Of a stretch of 64,000 bases of DNA, positions 1 through 12,174 are shown piece by piece. Within the stretch, counting starts at the first letter, position 1, and every line of letters starts with the position of its first letter. This stretch comes from Morella rubra (lineage: Eukaryota > Streptophyta > Magnoliopsida > Fagales > Myricaceae), in NCBI GenBank assembly GCA_003952965.2, contig CM025855.1, forward strand, positions 20,607,633 to 20,671,632, given 5' to 3'. The translations under genes and the position numbers were made by a program. Under the pieces are notes generated by a model. It was not told the origin of the DNA and made no database searches. It saw nothing but the letters and a program-made list of their open reading frames with translations.

Positions 1-184
1 AATTGAAATTGAAATAAAAATCACATCCTAGAAACTAAAACTATCAATGTCTCTTTTCAAAATAATAACAATATCAAATTCTTCTCATAAAACTTAGCAC
101 CGTAACAGTCTACCACAATTTGCTACTTTATTGCTAATTAAGTTCTCACAAATTTTTTTTTTTGAAGTTATTTTTCTAACGGTA
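1..184. other. AT-rich flank, nothing recognised
   Basis: Low-complexity AT-rich DNA to the left of the first hAT element. Its last eight bases (TAACGGTA, 177-184) are the candidate left copy of an 8-bp target duplication. The right copy was not found because the far end of that element is missing. Confidence 0.5.
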
Positions 185-533
185 CAGTGGCACACCAAGG
201 TCTAATTAGATTATTAGTAGTAGATTGTTCTTTTTGCTAAACGGCAAAATAATCGCACAACACAAATGATTTTTTTCGCTAGGCTGAGTAGCTTCTCATT
301 TTTGAAGTATTTCCAACTTTTTTTCTATAAATATCTATGAAACAACTTCTCAAATAATCGGCAAATTAGCTGCTTAGAGTCTTGATCGGTTGGTTGTTGC
401 TACTTCCACAAATTTAAGATTCCTCAGATTCTATTGTTCAAGAATTTATATTTCAATTTATTATTTATATCAATTAGCTTGTATTTATCTATTATTTTAA
501 TTCCTTATTTGTGTAAACTTATTAATCTTTAAG

Positions 534-1247
534 ATGACTGGTAGAAAATATGCATCTAGATATGAAAAACTAAAGAAGAAAAGGAGAATAGAAAGTTTAG
601 TGCAATCTCAAAGAGCGGCCCTTAACAAATATTTTGTTGACAAAAGGAACCAAATTTTAATCAAGAGGTAATAGGTGGAGAATCAAGTATTAGGGGGGAC
701 TTGGAAGAAGTTGATAATATTGATGTTACTCAAGGGGAGAACTTAGAGGATAATGTTGGTGTGACACAACAAAATGAAATTTTGGAACAAATTGTTAGTG
801 AGACACATAGATAGTCCAAGTTGTGATGATCAATCTATCTTAAGTATCACTTGTTCTGATCCTGGACATTGGAAGGAGATTGATATGAAGTTACCAAATA
901 TCTTAGTAAAGAAAGGTCTAATTGGAATTGATGATATTGAGTTCCCAAAAGATGAAAATAATAGATGTTTCTCGAAACAATATTGTATTCATAGACTATC
1001 GAATGAGGAATGCAAGATAGAAGTCTCACGAAATATCAAATGAGCATATTATCAATATGACTAGATGGTTTGACTTGGAAAGAGATTGTCAAAAAATGAG
1101 ACAATTGATAAGAGTGTCCAAGATCGAATTAACAAGGAGAAAGAACATTGAGAAAAAATTCTTGTTAGAATCATTACTGTGGTGAAGACATTAGCTAAAA
1201 ACAATCTTGCGTTTCGAGGGAAGGAAAAATTATATGAGATACTAATG
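534..1247 (+). pseudogene. hAT (ZMYM1-like) transposase, N-terminal part
   Basis: The reading starts at ATG 534 with a basic segment (MTGRKYASRYEKLKKKRR). It continues in shifted frames into DPGHWKEIDMKLPNILV and IDDIEFPKDENNRCFS, then into a MTRWFDLERDCQKMRQLI-like stretch. These blocks are typical of the TTF zinc-finger and DUF4371 N-terminus of plant 'zinc finger MYM-type 1-like' hAT transposases, which bind element ends and catalyse cut-and-paste. At least three frame changes or stops occur: a stop after KRNQILIKR near 668, a stop near 813, and another after VSRNIK at 1041. The next block resumes at 7817 beyond the CACTA insertion. Confidence 0.75.
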
Positions 1248-1974
1248 TAAAAAATATTTTGACACCCGGTTTGATAGGAGAAGTGTGTCACCCTTGTTTT
1301 TGGGTGACAATTTGTGAGGTTCCTCAGGAAATAGCGTCCAGACGCCAACCTATATGGTTAGGACGGTTTTCATTTCATGTGACAAATATAAATACGTCAT
1401 GAATTTCTTTTTTTTTTTTTTCCTGTTTGCATGTCCCGTGCGAACGTCAATGTATTATATGACAAAATCAATTTCATCATGGAAACCAGTGCGAACATCT
1501 CTAATACCGGTTAGCACGGAGTGAATTTCTTTGTCAAGAATATAATTTTGTAAGTAGATTCATTGTCCGCACACTAACAAACAATGTGCGCACGCTTATA
1601 AGTTTTTATCCTAACAAAAAAGAAATTGCCATGAATATACTGTGCGAACGGCTCCAAAATGTGCAGACGTTGCTTAAATAAGGACGTGAGGACGATGGAG
1701 TTGTGTTCGGACGTTTTGCAAGGGTAAGACGTGCAGACGTTTATTTAGTGCGTGTAGACGTCTAACATATCAGCGGATGTCCGGACATTATTAATGCATC
1801 TGGACTGCTCTAAATTATAATAGGCAATACTTAAATTTATTTATTTAATTATATATGCATTCAATATTAAATATAATATAAAATTAATAATGATCTACAA
1901 ATATCTAACTGACATAATGTAAACAAAATGCATAATCAAAATCAAGTACATAATATAAAATATCTACCATATCG

Positions 1975-2039
1975 TTTGCCCAAACTGATCGCTCAGTTAG
2001 TGCACCAACCTTGGCGATACTTTTCCTAGAGCGATCCAT
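1975..2039 (-). pseudogene. First exon of the CACTA-1 family 'MDRSRKS' ORF
   Basis: On the minus strand an ATG at 2039 opens MDRSRKSIAKVGALTERS. The same start occurs on the plus strand at 41622 (MDRSRKSITKARA) and, with its ATG changed to ATA, at about 57573. In the last copy the protein runs on as a heptad-like helical segment. The product is not known; it is a conserved small gene of this element family. In this copy the reading is lost soon after a possible splice donor near 1975. Confidence 0.5.
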
Positions 2040-3518
2040 GGCCAACTTAATAAAAAAACCATTCAAACATCAACAAAAACCGATCAATGACCAGATCAAC
2101 ATTTACAAACATTACGGATATCTCATCCCAAACTGTCCATAACTTGGAAAATTCGGGAATTAACAAAACAAATATTAAATAAACTTCACGAAAAACCGTT
2201 CGGACTGATTAACAGCTGTCCACACCACAACAAACAAAAAGTTGTCACTTCGTGAATAAACGTCTGCATGCCATGCAGGCCATCCGAACAATTTAAATTG
2301 CCAGAATACTGTTCAGATGTCTACAGTAAACGTCTGGACTGCGATTGTAGAAGAACAGACCCTTTGACAACTAGATGCCATTGACCACTTTAATCCCTAA
2401 AATAGCTGTTTTATATCAATATTTTTCGCACCCAATCAACACCAAACATGTTTCTAAGCTACCAAAAGATTAAACAATCAACAATCAAGCAAAACAACAT
2501 ATTTTTACTCAAAACCCACAAAAACCATAAAACATCGTACCTCTAAAAGTTTTCAAATCCCATAGATATGCTCCAATCCATCCAAAGTTTGAGCAATCTA
2601 TGCTAACCCTCCTCCTCAATAATTCAAATGACTCTTCAAGATGAAATCTGAGCTAAGACGAATTGGAGACGATTTTTATCAATTTTCGGGACAGTTGCGA
2701 AATGAATGTACAGTTTCTGGGTTTCGGCCTCTTAACTCCTCGAAACAACTTCTGGACGGTAATAAGTTTCGTTTGGACAGGTTTGCTTGAAAAATTTGGA
2801 GTGAAAATTTACTACCAAGAATTTCGCGACAGTCTGGACTGTTATCGAAAATTTCGACGGTGTCCAGACGCCTTTCAAATTAAATACGCTAAATTGTTCG
2901 AACAAGCTAACGACACCATTTTAGATCAAAATCCACGACATTGTTTTAGAAAATGAAAGTCTGGACGCCTCGTTTAGAACACAGGAAACTGTTTTTGCCT
3001 AATAAACAACGTCGTTTGTTCTTCAAAAACCATCCTTACAGTTTTCAATACGTCCGAACGCTACCTACACAAGTAAATTAATTACTTATGTATTTCATCT
3101 TAAATTTTAACAAGTGTTACAGACTTACAGTTAAAATTTAACATAAGATTCTAAGTGTTATAGTTAATATATATGTATATATACTTCAATAATTTTGATA
3201 CTACTTTTATTAATTATTCATTTCTTATAAATTAATTACTTTTTTATTTCATTAGAAATTTTAACATAAGATTCTAAGTGTTACGGTTAATAATATTCTA
3301 AGTAACAGATCATGAATATTACATTTGAAGTATTAACCTATAAAAACCGTCAAAGGTAAATATTAACCATATTGAAATGACATGCATAATAACCATCATA
3401 AAACAAAATCAACGTAAATATCCAAAATACAAACCCAAAATAAATATCTAAAACAAAAATAAAATATGATACTAAATGTCCAAAAATAATAACTACGAAT
3501 AAAAATTAAAAGAAAGTC

Positions 3519-4478
3519 CTAATCATGCTGCGGATCGGGCTGACTGGATCCCTCTCTTGTGGACTCGCTCATCTTCCCGAGCTGATCTTCAATGGCGCCC
3601 AACCTCCTTGACATCACACGCAAGGTGCCCGGAGTGGTAGTGAGGAATGGCTGCAATCTCGTCATCTGAGACTCCATAGAGGAGACATGGGTCCCCAAGT
3701 CGACGCACACTGATGTGTCAGCGAAATAGCAACCTCAACCATCCCCTTCAGGTCCACCATCCAAGCATCAGCCTAGGTAGGTTGCTCCTGATGCACATGG
3801 TGAGGGGGATCCTCCCCTTCCTGCTACGGTCCGAGAGCAGGAGCCTGCTGTTGCCATCTAAGCTACTCCTCGGAACGACTTAAAGTGGTCTGACAGATGG
3901 GACCGATAGGCGCATCCTTTCCTTGTCTGGACTATCCATGCAGCCCACACTTGGAGGAACTATGTCAAGAGTAGATTGTACGGCAACACAGCGTAAGAAA
4001 TGATCTTTGCTTCAGACCGAAGAGTCAAGAAGACGTACAGGGGAAAATCTACAACACATCCTCTAGCCATGGCTAGCATCAGCTCGCCTCCCAAATAGGG
4101 CATTTTTTCATGTGAGTCTGCGGTTAGTGTCTTAGGCGAAGATGAGGTGCAGAAAATGGCAGAAAGGGAGCATGTACTTCTGTCTGACGAAGGGTTCGAC
4201 CAGCACCATGTTCTGGCCCGTGAAAGTACAGAAGATGTCTTCTGCATCTGGCTTGTTTGCCATCTCACTGTAGGGTTTGCTCCAATCGGCGTCTGCAGCC
4301 CCATAAATGCTGCTAGGATGTCTGGTGATAGTTGAAAGGTCACCCCGCGTATAGTGACGGTCCATAGCATTGTGTAAATATCCTCAACATCCAGCAGTGC
4401 AGTGTAAAACTCTCTGACCAAATCTATAGAGGCTATGCCATCTCTTTTCAGATACTCAATCCAACCCTGGTCATCCAT
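3519..4478 (-). pseudogene. Putative plant transposon protein (PF20167-like), broken
   Basis: The minus-strand ORF from 4478 begins MDDQGWIEYLKRDG and continues LVREFYTALLDVEDIY, then VTIRGVTFQLSPDILAAFMG. That combination ('EFY-a-L ... v-R-G ... sp-ia-FmG') is the hallmark of the plant transposon-associated domain in Pfam PF20167. A frame change lies inside. Further on, in frame again, comes FPLYVFLTLRSEAKIISYAV. A separate downstream ORF (3710-3519) has a short helical segment (MESQMTRLQPF). Function unknown; the domain occurs in several plant mobile elements. The homologous gene of the 56.5 kb element is at 60.0-60.9 kb, plus strand. Confidence 0.55.
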
Positions 4479-4834
4479 AATGTCGCCAATACTCCGGCCC
4501 CATAGACTTCAGATCCTCAAAGTCAACGACGGAGACCTCACGCTCTATAATAACTGATTGATTGAGTATCTCAACCCATTACTGCTCTAGCAGCTTCTCT
4601 CGCATCATATAATTCTCTGAAGTTTCAGGATCTTGCTCATGTGTAGAGGTCTTGGCAAATAAAGAAGATGATGAACGGTGGCAGTTAGACATTTTTTAAT
4701 TTGCAAAATAAGGTAAAAACAAATAAATCGTCAATTAATATTGTTCGCACGTCTAACACAGCGTTCGTACAACATGCAAAATGATGACGTCCAATACAAA
4801 CAAGCTTCCAGACGCATATATAGGGCATCTGAAC

Positions 4835-6085
4835 AGTTGTTCCTAGGATTAAGGCAACCCAAGAAGGGGAGTGAATTGAGTTTTCAAATTTTTTACTTTT
4901 AACCACCAAAACTGTGTTTGCAAAGTAAAGGATAATTTAGCACAACTAATTAAGCAAGTATTAATGCGATAAGTAAATAAGTGCTAAATGTAAAGAGTAA
5001 GGTTAAAGAAGTAAACACGAGATTTTTAGGTGGTTCGGCAAACCCGCCTACATCCACCCCTCAAGCTCCTTTACCGAGCCTTGAGGTTTTTCCACTATTT
5101 TTCAAATAGTGTACACTATAGCTTCCGGGTGCTAGAGAACCTTACAAGTGCTTTTCCCGGGCTCAACACTCATACCCAAGGGTTTTTCGGGCTCACCACT
5201 CACAACTCAAACAAGCTTGAGATATACCCTCTCTAAGTTTCTTCTTTAGTGAACAACCTTAATAAAGGAATCACCTCTTTTGAATAGGAAGATACAAGAA
5301 ACAACTCTCTCAAAGAGTGGATAAGAAAATGGAAAGCTGTATCTCTTTTGATTCACACAATGACAAGGATGTGAAAGTATAATTTGTGTGAATGATATGA
5401 GAAATATGGAATAAGAAGGTTTAAGATATTTCTCAAGCTATGTAAATGATATGTGGTCGATCTTTCTTGTTTAGAGACAATAGGAAGGTCTTTATATAGG
5501 CCACATGAGAAAACTAGCCGTTTCGAGCCGTTGGAGGTTGAACTGTCAAAACGAGCTGGTCGACCGCTGCAGGTTACCGTTACCCAAACGGTCACAATGT
5601 CAGAACTCAACAGATCTATTTCAAAATATAAACCGGTCGACTGCTTCACCAGCTGGTCGAACTCCTCAACTTAAGCACATGATTCGGTTGAATTTAAAAC
5701 CACGATTTTGACGAACTTTAAAACACCCAATTTTAAAGACTAACTTCCCATAAGTATATAAAAGGTTTTAAGAGTTGATTGGGGATGTTTTGAAACATTA
5801 AAAATATTTTGATCTTCCAAGCAAGAGGTAAAAGCGGTTTATGCACATTTTGAAAGATATGCAAGTGTGTGATTCAAATCCTTGTCGAAAGTGAAACTAA
5901 GAGTTACAAAGTTATACCCTATGGTCTTGAATCTTCACTTTTGAGCTCCTTGCTTCTTCTTGATCTTCAATCTTTTTGTCTTTGACTCTTTGATAAAAAT
6001 GTCTTTGTCTTTGAAGATGCCCATTTTGTAAACTGAATCCATTTATTGAAATCATCAAAATATCAATTGTGAACAAAAGCCAACA
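4835..6085 (-). mobile_element. Solo LTR D (same family as solo LTR C), fossil
   Basis: A 1251-bp LTR-type unit flanked by the 5-bp repeat TGAAC (4830-4834 and 6086-6090). It is the inverted relative of the unit at 44909-49729: the end near 6085 matches the start at 44909 (TGTTGGCTTTTAGTC), and the CCTAGGATTAAGGCAACCC stretch near 4841 matches the end near 49729. No internal retrotransposon sequence accompanies it, so it is a solo LTR left by recombination. It sits inside CACTA-1, so it is younger than that element. Confidence 0.75.
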
Positions 6086-7816
6086 TGAACGTCTTATGAA
6101 ACGACCTACTTTTAGGGAGTAGATGTGCGCACGCTATCATAACCATCTGCAACAAAAATAATCATTAAAAAACAATTCTAGCATGTGTATATATCCTAAA
6201 TAAAACGACAACGTATATATGAAACACGTCTCAATGCACAAATAATGTCGTTCGAATGGCTAAGAAAATGACATAGTTTTAGTAAATTTATGTGCGCATG
6301 CTTATAGCACTTTCTGCAAAAAAAATTCTTTTAAAAAATAAGTTTTTGACATGTAGGTATATATCATCAACAAAACAACAGGGTATTAAAAAACGTCCAC
6401 ACGCAAAGTAAGCCGTTCGAACGGCGTGTAAAATGACATAGTTTATTTAACAAATGTTCGCACGCTAGAATTTGTGTCCGCAACAAAAATACTCCTAAAA
6501 AAATAAATTTCTAACATGTGTGTATATCCTAGACAAGACAACAACGTATAACAACTTAACGTCCGCACGAGACAGAGTCACATATGAACGTATGGTAAAA
6601 ATGACATAGTTTGAAACATATGAAGATAAGTAATTATCTTAAACTAAATGACGACTTATAAAATACACCGCCATCCGCACGACTTATTTAAAGCGGCAAC
6701 GTTTTCAAAAATAATCGTAGAAAATTTAAAACAATCTGTCTAGACGGTTGTACCGTTCAGACCTGTCATGGGGAAGAAGACAAAGTCGACTAAACCATGG
6801 CCGGTTTCTCTCCCACCTCTAAAACTCCCCCAAACCAACACCAAACAACAAAAATTATAGTTTAAACAATCCTACAACATTATGCAATCCATATCAATAC
6901 AAATATGGGCATCAAACAACTGTGGTGGCCGAAAATTGTTCATGAAAATTTCTACGATTCTTATGCAAAAAAAAAAAAAAGTAAAAGCATGAGAAACATA
7001 CCTGAATACGAAGAACACAACGAAAATGAAAGATTGCTGGACGAGAAACGAGAATGTAGGTTGAGAGATGAAAGAAACTGCTGTGTAAAAATTGCTGATG
7101 TACGTAAAATGATGTTCAAATGGCTTTTGTTCCACTTTAAAATCCGTTCACTCCGTTCTGACGGGATGTTGACTGCTATTTAGACGTTACCGTTTTTCAC
7201 ATGGACCAATCAATTCCTTGGCATTAAATTCAAAATCGTGAATGGTTAGTAAAATCTTCTTGAAATGATGGCGTCCGAACGAGATGAGTCTGTATGGATG
7301 GTTAGATGCCTATAATGTGCAACGTAGAGTACCAACATTAGACCGAATTTATTGCCATACCCGTTTGGACAGTATGTGACTGTGCGGACGCACACAGCTA
7401 TTCTCCACGTTCTTATTAAATAGACACATGTCAATCATGTGCGGACTGTCCCAAATTTTTGGACGTCTATGTCAGACTGTGCAGACGTTGATGCAAATTT
7501 TCTAAGGATTTGACGTGCGTCACTGATGGGTGACAACAGTGTTTTGTCACCCAACATATGTGCGCACGTCTTAACATACCGTGCGAATGCGTTTACCATT
7601 GCTGACGAATGTTTTTAGTCACAAATATGTGACGTTTTACCTTTTGTTAACCTTGAATACCATCCGAACAGTGTTTAAGGACGTCCGACAGTTTTGTAAT
7701 TCCTGGCACACTTTGAGTAACGAAATTTTTATTTTGACATGGAAGGGCAAGATTTGGAGATAAAATTTGTTTTGACACCAGAAAATTTGACACCTTAGGT
7801 AAATTTTCTTGTAGTG

Positions 7817-8118
7817 AGAGATGGTAGGTCCTATAATGCAAGAACATATTAGACGTGTTCAAGTACATGATATTCATAATCATTACTTGGGACATAACAT
7901 AAAAAATGAGTTGATCTTGATATTAGCTAAAGAAGTCAAAAGCATATGATCATCATAAAAATCAAAAGAGCAAAGTATTACTCGGTTATTCTTGATTGTA
8001 TTCCTGATGCAAGTCATCAAGAACAAATGATTGTTATACTACGAAATATCGATACTTCAAGAAGTCAAATAAAGATTAATTCGTGCTTATTTACAATATG
8101 TGAAGTGCATTTAGTTTA
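7817..8118 (+). pseudogene. hAT (ZMYM1-like) transposase, continuation
   Basis: Directly after the CACTA terminus at 7816, the translation reads VGPIMQEHIRRVQVHDIHNH, then YLGHNIKNELILILAKEVKS. This is the DUF4371 block that normally follows the motif left at 1247. A downstream block contains stops and resembles the RNase-H-like core start (ITRLFLIVF, VIKNK). It is therefore the same gene resumed on the far side of the insertion. About 15 residues of the expected sequence are missing or diverged at the join. The remaining transposase core and dimerisation domain are absent, so the gene is truncated at about 8120. Confidence 0.7.
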
Positions 8119-8403
8119 ATATAAGCTGTAACTAGGGCTGTAAGTCCGGTTTGGCTACCGACGGAACTTTGGCTCCAGTTCCGTCACCGGTTCAAGGAAA
8201 TTAAGGTCCGTCTCTTCCAGGAACCAGAGCCGGAGGTGGATTTGGAGCTTTCTTGGAACCGGAATCGGAAGCGGACATTTCTGCTGGTTTAGCAGAAAGC
8301 TGGGTTCCATTTGTTTTTTATTTTTTTTACTAAATATTAAAAAGGCATCACTCTATTTTAAATAGAACGACGTCGTTTAGTTGGTTTTTTATAAAATATA
8401 TAT

Positions 8404-8830
8404 GTGGATCAAAACGTGCCCTCCATGGTGAAAAAAACCCTAATTCCTTCCCCCTCTCTTTCGCTAGTCTGTGACCCTCCTCACTCCTCACTCCCTCAGC
8501 TCTCTCTCTTTGTTCGTCGAGTCTGCCATTACTCTCTTACAGTCTCTATCTCTGTCTCTCTGTCTCTCTGTCTCTCTCTTATACAGTCTCTATCTCTCTC
8601 TCTCTCTCTTTGCTGACTGTGAGTGCTGAGCTCTGTCTTCTCCGGCGAGTGCAATGGTCAACTAGCCTCCATCGTTGTGATGTTGTCGTTTTGCTTCTCT
8701 CTATGTATTCTACATCTCTCTCTCTCTCAATGTTTCTCTCTCTCTCTAGTCTCTGTCTCCATCTTTCTATCTCTCTCTCTATTTCAAATTTTTCACAGAT
8801 CTGTTCGGCTAAGTGTATATTGTAAACCTG
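8404..8830 (+). repeat. CT-rich microsatellite-bearing leader of the hAT element
   Basis: Imperfect (CT)n/(TCTCTG)n tracts between 8553 and 8610 and again at 8720-8780. Serine/leucine-rich open frames here are by-products of the CT repeat, not genes. The stretch precedes the transposase and is probably its 5' untranslated region. Confidence 0.7.
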
Positions 8831-9722
8831 TTAATTGTTATATTGCAATATTGCATTAAGGTTTATGTTATGCATCAATATTATATTGTGAGTCATTCGA
8901 CAGTGTATAAATATTAGATTCATAGTCATTATGCATCAATATTAGATTCTTAATGTTTTGTCTACCTGTCATTGTCTTCTACGTCCTATCTCTTAATCTA
9001 CTCATCTTGAAGAGGTGTCGGCTGCTGGATGTGTTGAGCCTCGTTTTTTCGGTCCGGAAATTTTCTGGTTTCAACTTCTCCCCATCACAATTTCTAACGT
9101 TTTGCCTTAAGATGTGGCTTGTGTTTTCAGTTTAACTCAAGGGCTTTTCTCTCTCATCCGTTGGAGCTCTATTTTGCATCATCTCTATTTCACAATTCAT
9201 CACTACCCCTTCCTAACCCCTGTAACTAAACTGAAACCGTCACCGGTTCATTTGGATTTGGATTGACAGTTTAACCATTTGTAAAAAGGATCGTCATAAA
9301 CGTGTCCATGGTGTCTAGTCACGTTCTGCTTACAGTCTCTATATACAGTCTCTATCTCCTCCTCTCTCTTTGCTGACTGTGAGTCTGAGTCTTCTCCGGC
9401 GAGTGCAATGGTCAACTAGCCTCCATCGTTGTGATGTTGTCGTTTTGCTTCTCTCTATGTATTCTACATCTCTCTCTCTCTCAATGTTCTCTCTCTCTCT
9501 AGTCTCTGTCTCCATCTTTCTATCTCTCTCTCTATTTCAAATTTTTCACAGATCTGTTCGGCTAAGTGTATATTGTAAACCTGTTAATTGTTATATTGCA
9601 ATATTGCATTAAGTTTATGTTATGCATCAATATTATAAGTCATTCCAGTGTATAAATATTAGATTCATAGTCATTATGCATCAATATTAGATTCTTAATG
9701 TTTTGTAGCTACCTGTCATTGT
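8584..9722 (+). repeat. Direct duplication of a ~390-bp segment in the hAT leader
   Basis: The segment 8584-8975 recurs at about 9347-9722. It runs from the CT tract through TTCTCCGGCGAGTGCAATGG to TGTCTACCTGTCATTGT. The second copy differs mainly by small indels in the CT runs. The two copies are separated by about 370 bp of unique AT-rich sequence. Confidence 0.85.
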
Positions 9723-9948
9723 GAACCTGTGATTATGGCTAACTGTTATATTGTTAATCGTTATAGTGCATTCATTTGAAAAAAAAAAGTGAATTATTTT
9801 GTGAATATGTTAGATACCACCATTTGCTGTTTAATTAACTGTTTAGTTGTTTTTAATTTTGCATCTTGTTCTTTTTTTGTTGCCTTTAATTTGGGCTAAG
9901 TTGGTAGAATGAGTTGTCTTAGGGCTTTTCATTGTGTCTTCTTTCAGA

Positions 9949-12167
9949 TGGATCATCAAACTCCAATTGCATTTTCGCAATCCACAACCCCCAATTTACC
10001 TACCCCTGCCTCTACGACTACACCTACAATTGGTGAGATACCAATTATAGATGTAGAGGCACAACAAACTGAGACAATAGACCATGCCCCCAAAAGAAGG
10101 AAGGTTTCCAATCCATCCCGATGTGGGAACATTTCACTAGGATACTACCAGTAGTTGACCCAAAGAAACCATTGGACAAGTGCAACCATTGTGGTCATAA
10201 AGCTAGGGTTCACAACAAAGATCAAGGGACCTCGGCTATGAGGTCCCACTTGAAGGCTTGTGTACGAGGCTTAGGCTTGTGTAATGTATAAGAGAACTCA
10301 AAGTAAATTGGATGACTGACTCAAGGGGGCAAGTAGTGGATTAGTGGGGGTGATGAAGATAGACTCATATAATCCCAAGGCTATTAGAGTCTATTGCAAG
10401 TTTATAATTGTGGATGAGCTTCCTTTTAGAATAGTAAGCAAGGATGGGTTCAAGGACATGATTCATACCCTCGAGCCTCGATTTAAAGTACCATCTCGAA
10501 TCACAGTAATGAAGGATTGTATGAAACTTTACTTGGAAGAGAAGTGTAGACTGAAGGCTAGTATCTTACTTAATAGACCACGAGTTTGCTTTACCACTGA
10601 CACATGGACGTCAGTCCAAAATATGAATTATATGTCTGTCATTGTACACTTCATTGATAGTACTTGCAATTACAAAAAAAGATACTTTTTTCTGTAAGGT
10701 GTCAGATCATAAGGGTTTGACAATTGGGATGGAAGTTGGAGGATTGCATGTCGGAATGGGGGATTGATAAAGTCCTTACAATCCCTGTCGATAATGCATC
10801 CTCTAATGATACTGTGATTGAGCATGTGAAGAGTAGAAAATTGCATTTGGAGATTCGGCCTGGAAAAGTAGTTTGTGACCATGATTTTTTGCATGTGAGA
10901 TGTTGCGCACATGTCTTGAATTTAAATGTGCAAGATGGGTTGAAGGAGCTGGATGATTCTGTGGCCAAGGTAAGGAACTTATTCAAGTATGTTAAGTCAT
11001 CTCCCAGTCAGATGATAATGTGTAGCGAAGAGGAAGTTTCCCAGTGAGGGATTTTTGCAGCTTGATGTTCCTACTCGTTGGAATTCAATGTATTTTATGT
11101 TGGATGCAACTGAGAAATATCAGAGAGTTTTTGAGGATATGTTGGCGGAAGATGGGATTTTGATAACCTTTCTGGGTGAAGAGGGGCATGGGAGGAAGGG
11201 AGTGGACCCCCTAAATTTGAGAATTGGGAGCGTGTGAGACATTTTACCAAGTTTTTGGCACTCTTCTATGAGGTGACGGTTCGAATATCTGCTTCAAATA
11301 TGGTGATGCAAACTTATTTTTTTAGGAACTTGCCAAAATTCATGTGCATTTGGGGAAATATGCAAGAAGTGGGGATTTGTTCTTGACAGACATGGCAAAA
11401 AAAAAAATGCAAGTGAAGTATCATAAATACTGGGGTGATTTGGCTAAGGTTAACAGATTGTTGTTTGTTGCAGCGGTACTTGATCCACAATACAAGATTA
11501 TATACTTGGACTTTTGGTTCAAGAAGGCTTTGGAGATGGAGTTAGGTGCAAAGATGACTAGTCTAGTGAGAGGGACCTTGGATCAGTTGTTTACAGAGTA
11601 TAGTAATGTGGATAGGTCATCTAGTAGTGGGAGTGTATCTGCAAGTCAAGGCCAGCTTGAAATGATTGGGTCATCTAGTGCACCCATAGATGATCCTCTT
11701 CACTTGGAATTCACACAATTTAATGCGCAATAAAATTTGCTGGATAGCAAGTCTGAAGTGGAGAGATATTTAATGGAGGATGTTGAACCTAAAGATCCTA
11801 ATTTTGATATCCTCAATTGGTGGAGAGTGAATGCACCAAAATTTCCGTTCTTACACGAATTTCTCGAGATGTTCTTGCCATCCCTATTACTATAGTGCCT
11901 TTAGAGTCTGTCTTCAGCACTGGGGGTCGGGTATTAGATCTTTTTTGGAGTTTGATGGCACCAAAAATGGCGGAGGGACTCATTTGTGCTAAAAATTGGT
12001 TGAGATCCAAGATCATATATTCTGCGGATGATGATGAGGATAAGAAACCTGAAGTTATTGATGGGACGAAAAATTTCGCTAGTTATATGAAGAACATAGG
12101 TATATACAAAATTTTACATTCCTACTTTCACTTAATTAAAATTTTTTATGAGCTCCTTGTTATATGA
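9949..12167 (+). pseudogene. hAT Ac-like transposase (RICESLEEPER/DAYSLEEPER-like), frameshifted
   Basis: The start MDHQTPIAFSQ follows an acceptor-like CTTTCAG at 9942-9948. Order of domains: a BED zinc finger in a shifted frame (MWEHFTRI ... CNHCGHKARVHNKDQGTSAM ... HLKAC, 10121-10265). Then VDELPFRIVSKDGF and EPRFKVPSRITVMKDC (10410-10520). First catalytic Asp in CFTTDTWTSVQN (about 10590), second in TIPVDNASSND (about 10780), then CCAHVLNLNVQDGLKEL. Further on come LDVPTRWNSMYFML and KYWGDLAKVNRLLFVAAVLD. Last is the dimerisation domain IPITIVPLESVFSTGGRVLD ... GLICAKNWLRS (11880-12008). At least five frame changes or stops (near 10120, 10300, 10695, 11045, 11237, 11865) make it nonfunctional. 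Confidence 0.85.
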
Positions 12168-12174
12168 TGAACAA

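Larger units (their letters stand above)
1248..7816 (-). mobile_element. CACTA-1: CACTA-like element inside the hAT gene
   Basis: The right end reads TTTTCTTGTAGTG, the inverted form of the CACTACAAGAAA terminus of plant CACTA (En/Spm) elements. The left end lacks its outermost ~70 bases, judged against the related fragment ending at 42244. It still shares the subterminal stretch with GACACCC and GGGTGACAATTTGTGAGG. The interior is AT-rich and full of a short motif of the form GTNCGNACG. Weak genes sit on the minus strand: a short ORF starting at 2039, and a PF20167-like 'putative plant transposon protein' at 3519-4478. A 1.25 kb solo LTR is inserted at 4835-6085. The transposase proper was not recognised, so autonomy is unlikely. 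Assignment to CACTA rests on the termini. Confidence 0.65.
185..8130 (+). mobile_element. hAT transposon with ZMYM1/DUF4371-type transposase, split and truncated
   Basis: The element begins at CAGTGGCACACCAAGG, a terminal sequence like the CAGTGGCGGANCCAGG ends of plant hAT elements; the hAT at 26204 starts similarly. Its coding part is in two pieces, 534-1247 and 7817-8118, separated by a 6.6 kb CACTA-like insertion. The right end is lost where the next hAT element begins near 8133. The transposase class (TTF-type zinc finger, DUF4371, C-terminal dimerisation domain) is inferred from the translated blocks. This is a dead copy. Confidence 0.75.
8133..12170 (+). mobile_element. hAT transposon, Ac-like (BED finger / RICESLEEPER type), decayed
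   Basis: The left end TAGGGCTGTAAGTCCGGTTT resembles Ac-like hAT termini. A CT-rich leader with an internal duplication (8.4-9.7 kb) is followed by a recognisable but frameshifted transposase from 9949 to about 12167. No matching right terminus or 8-bp duplication was found before LINE sequence begins near 12175, so the right end is probably truncated. Confidence 0.7.

Noticed and set aside
8404-8859. Ser/Leu-rich open frames
   Set aside because: Produced by the CT microsatellite; the same frames reappear in the duplicated copy with indels that shift them.
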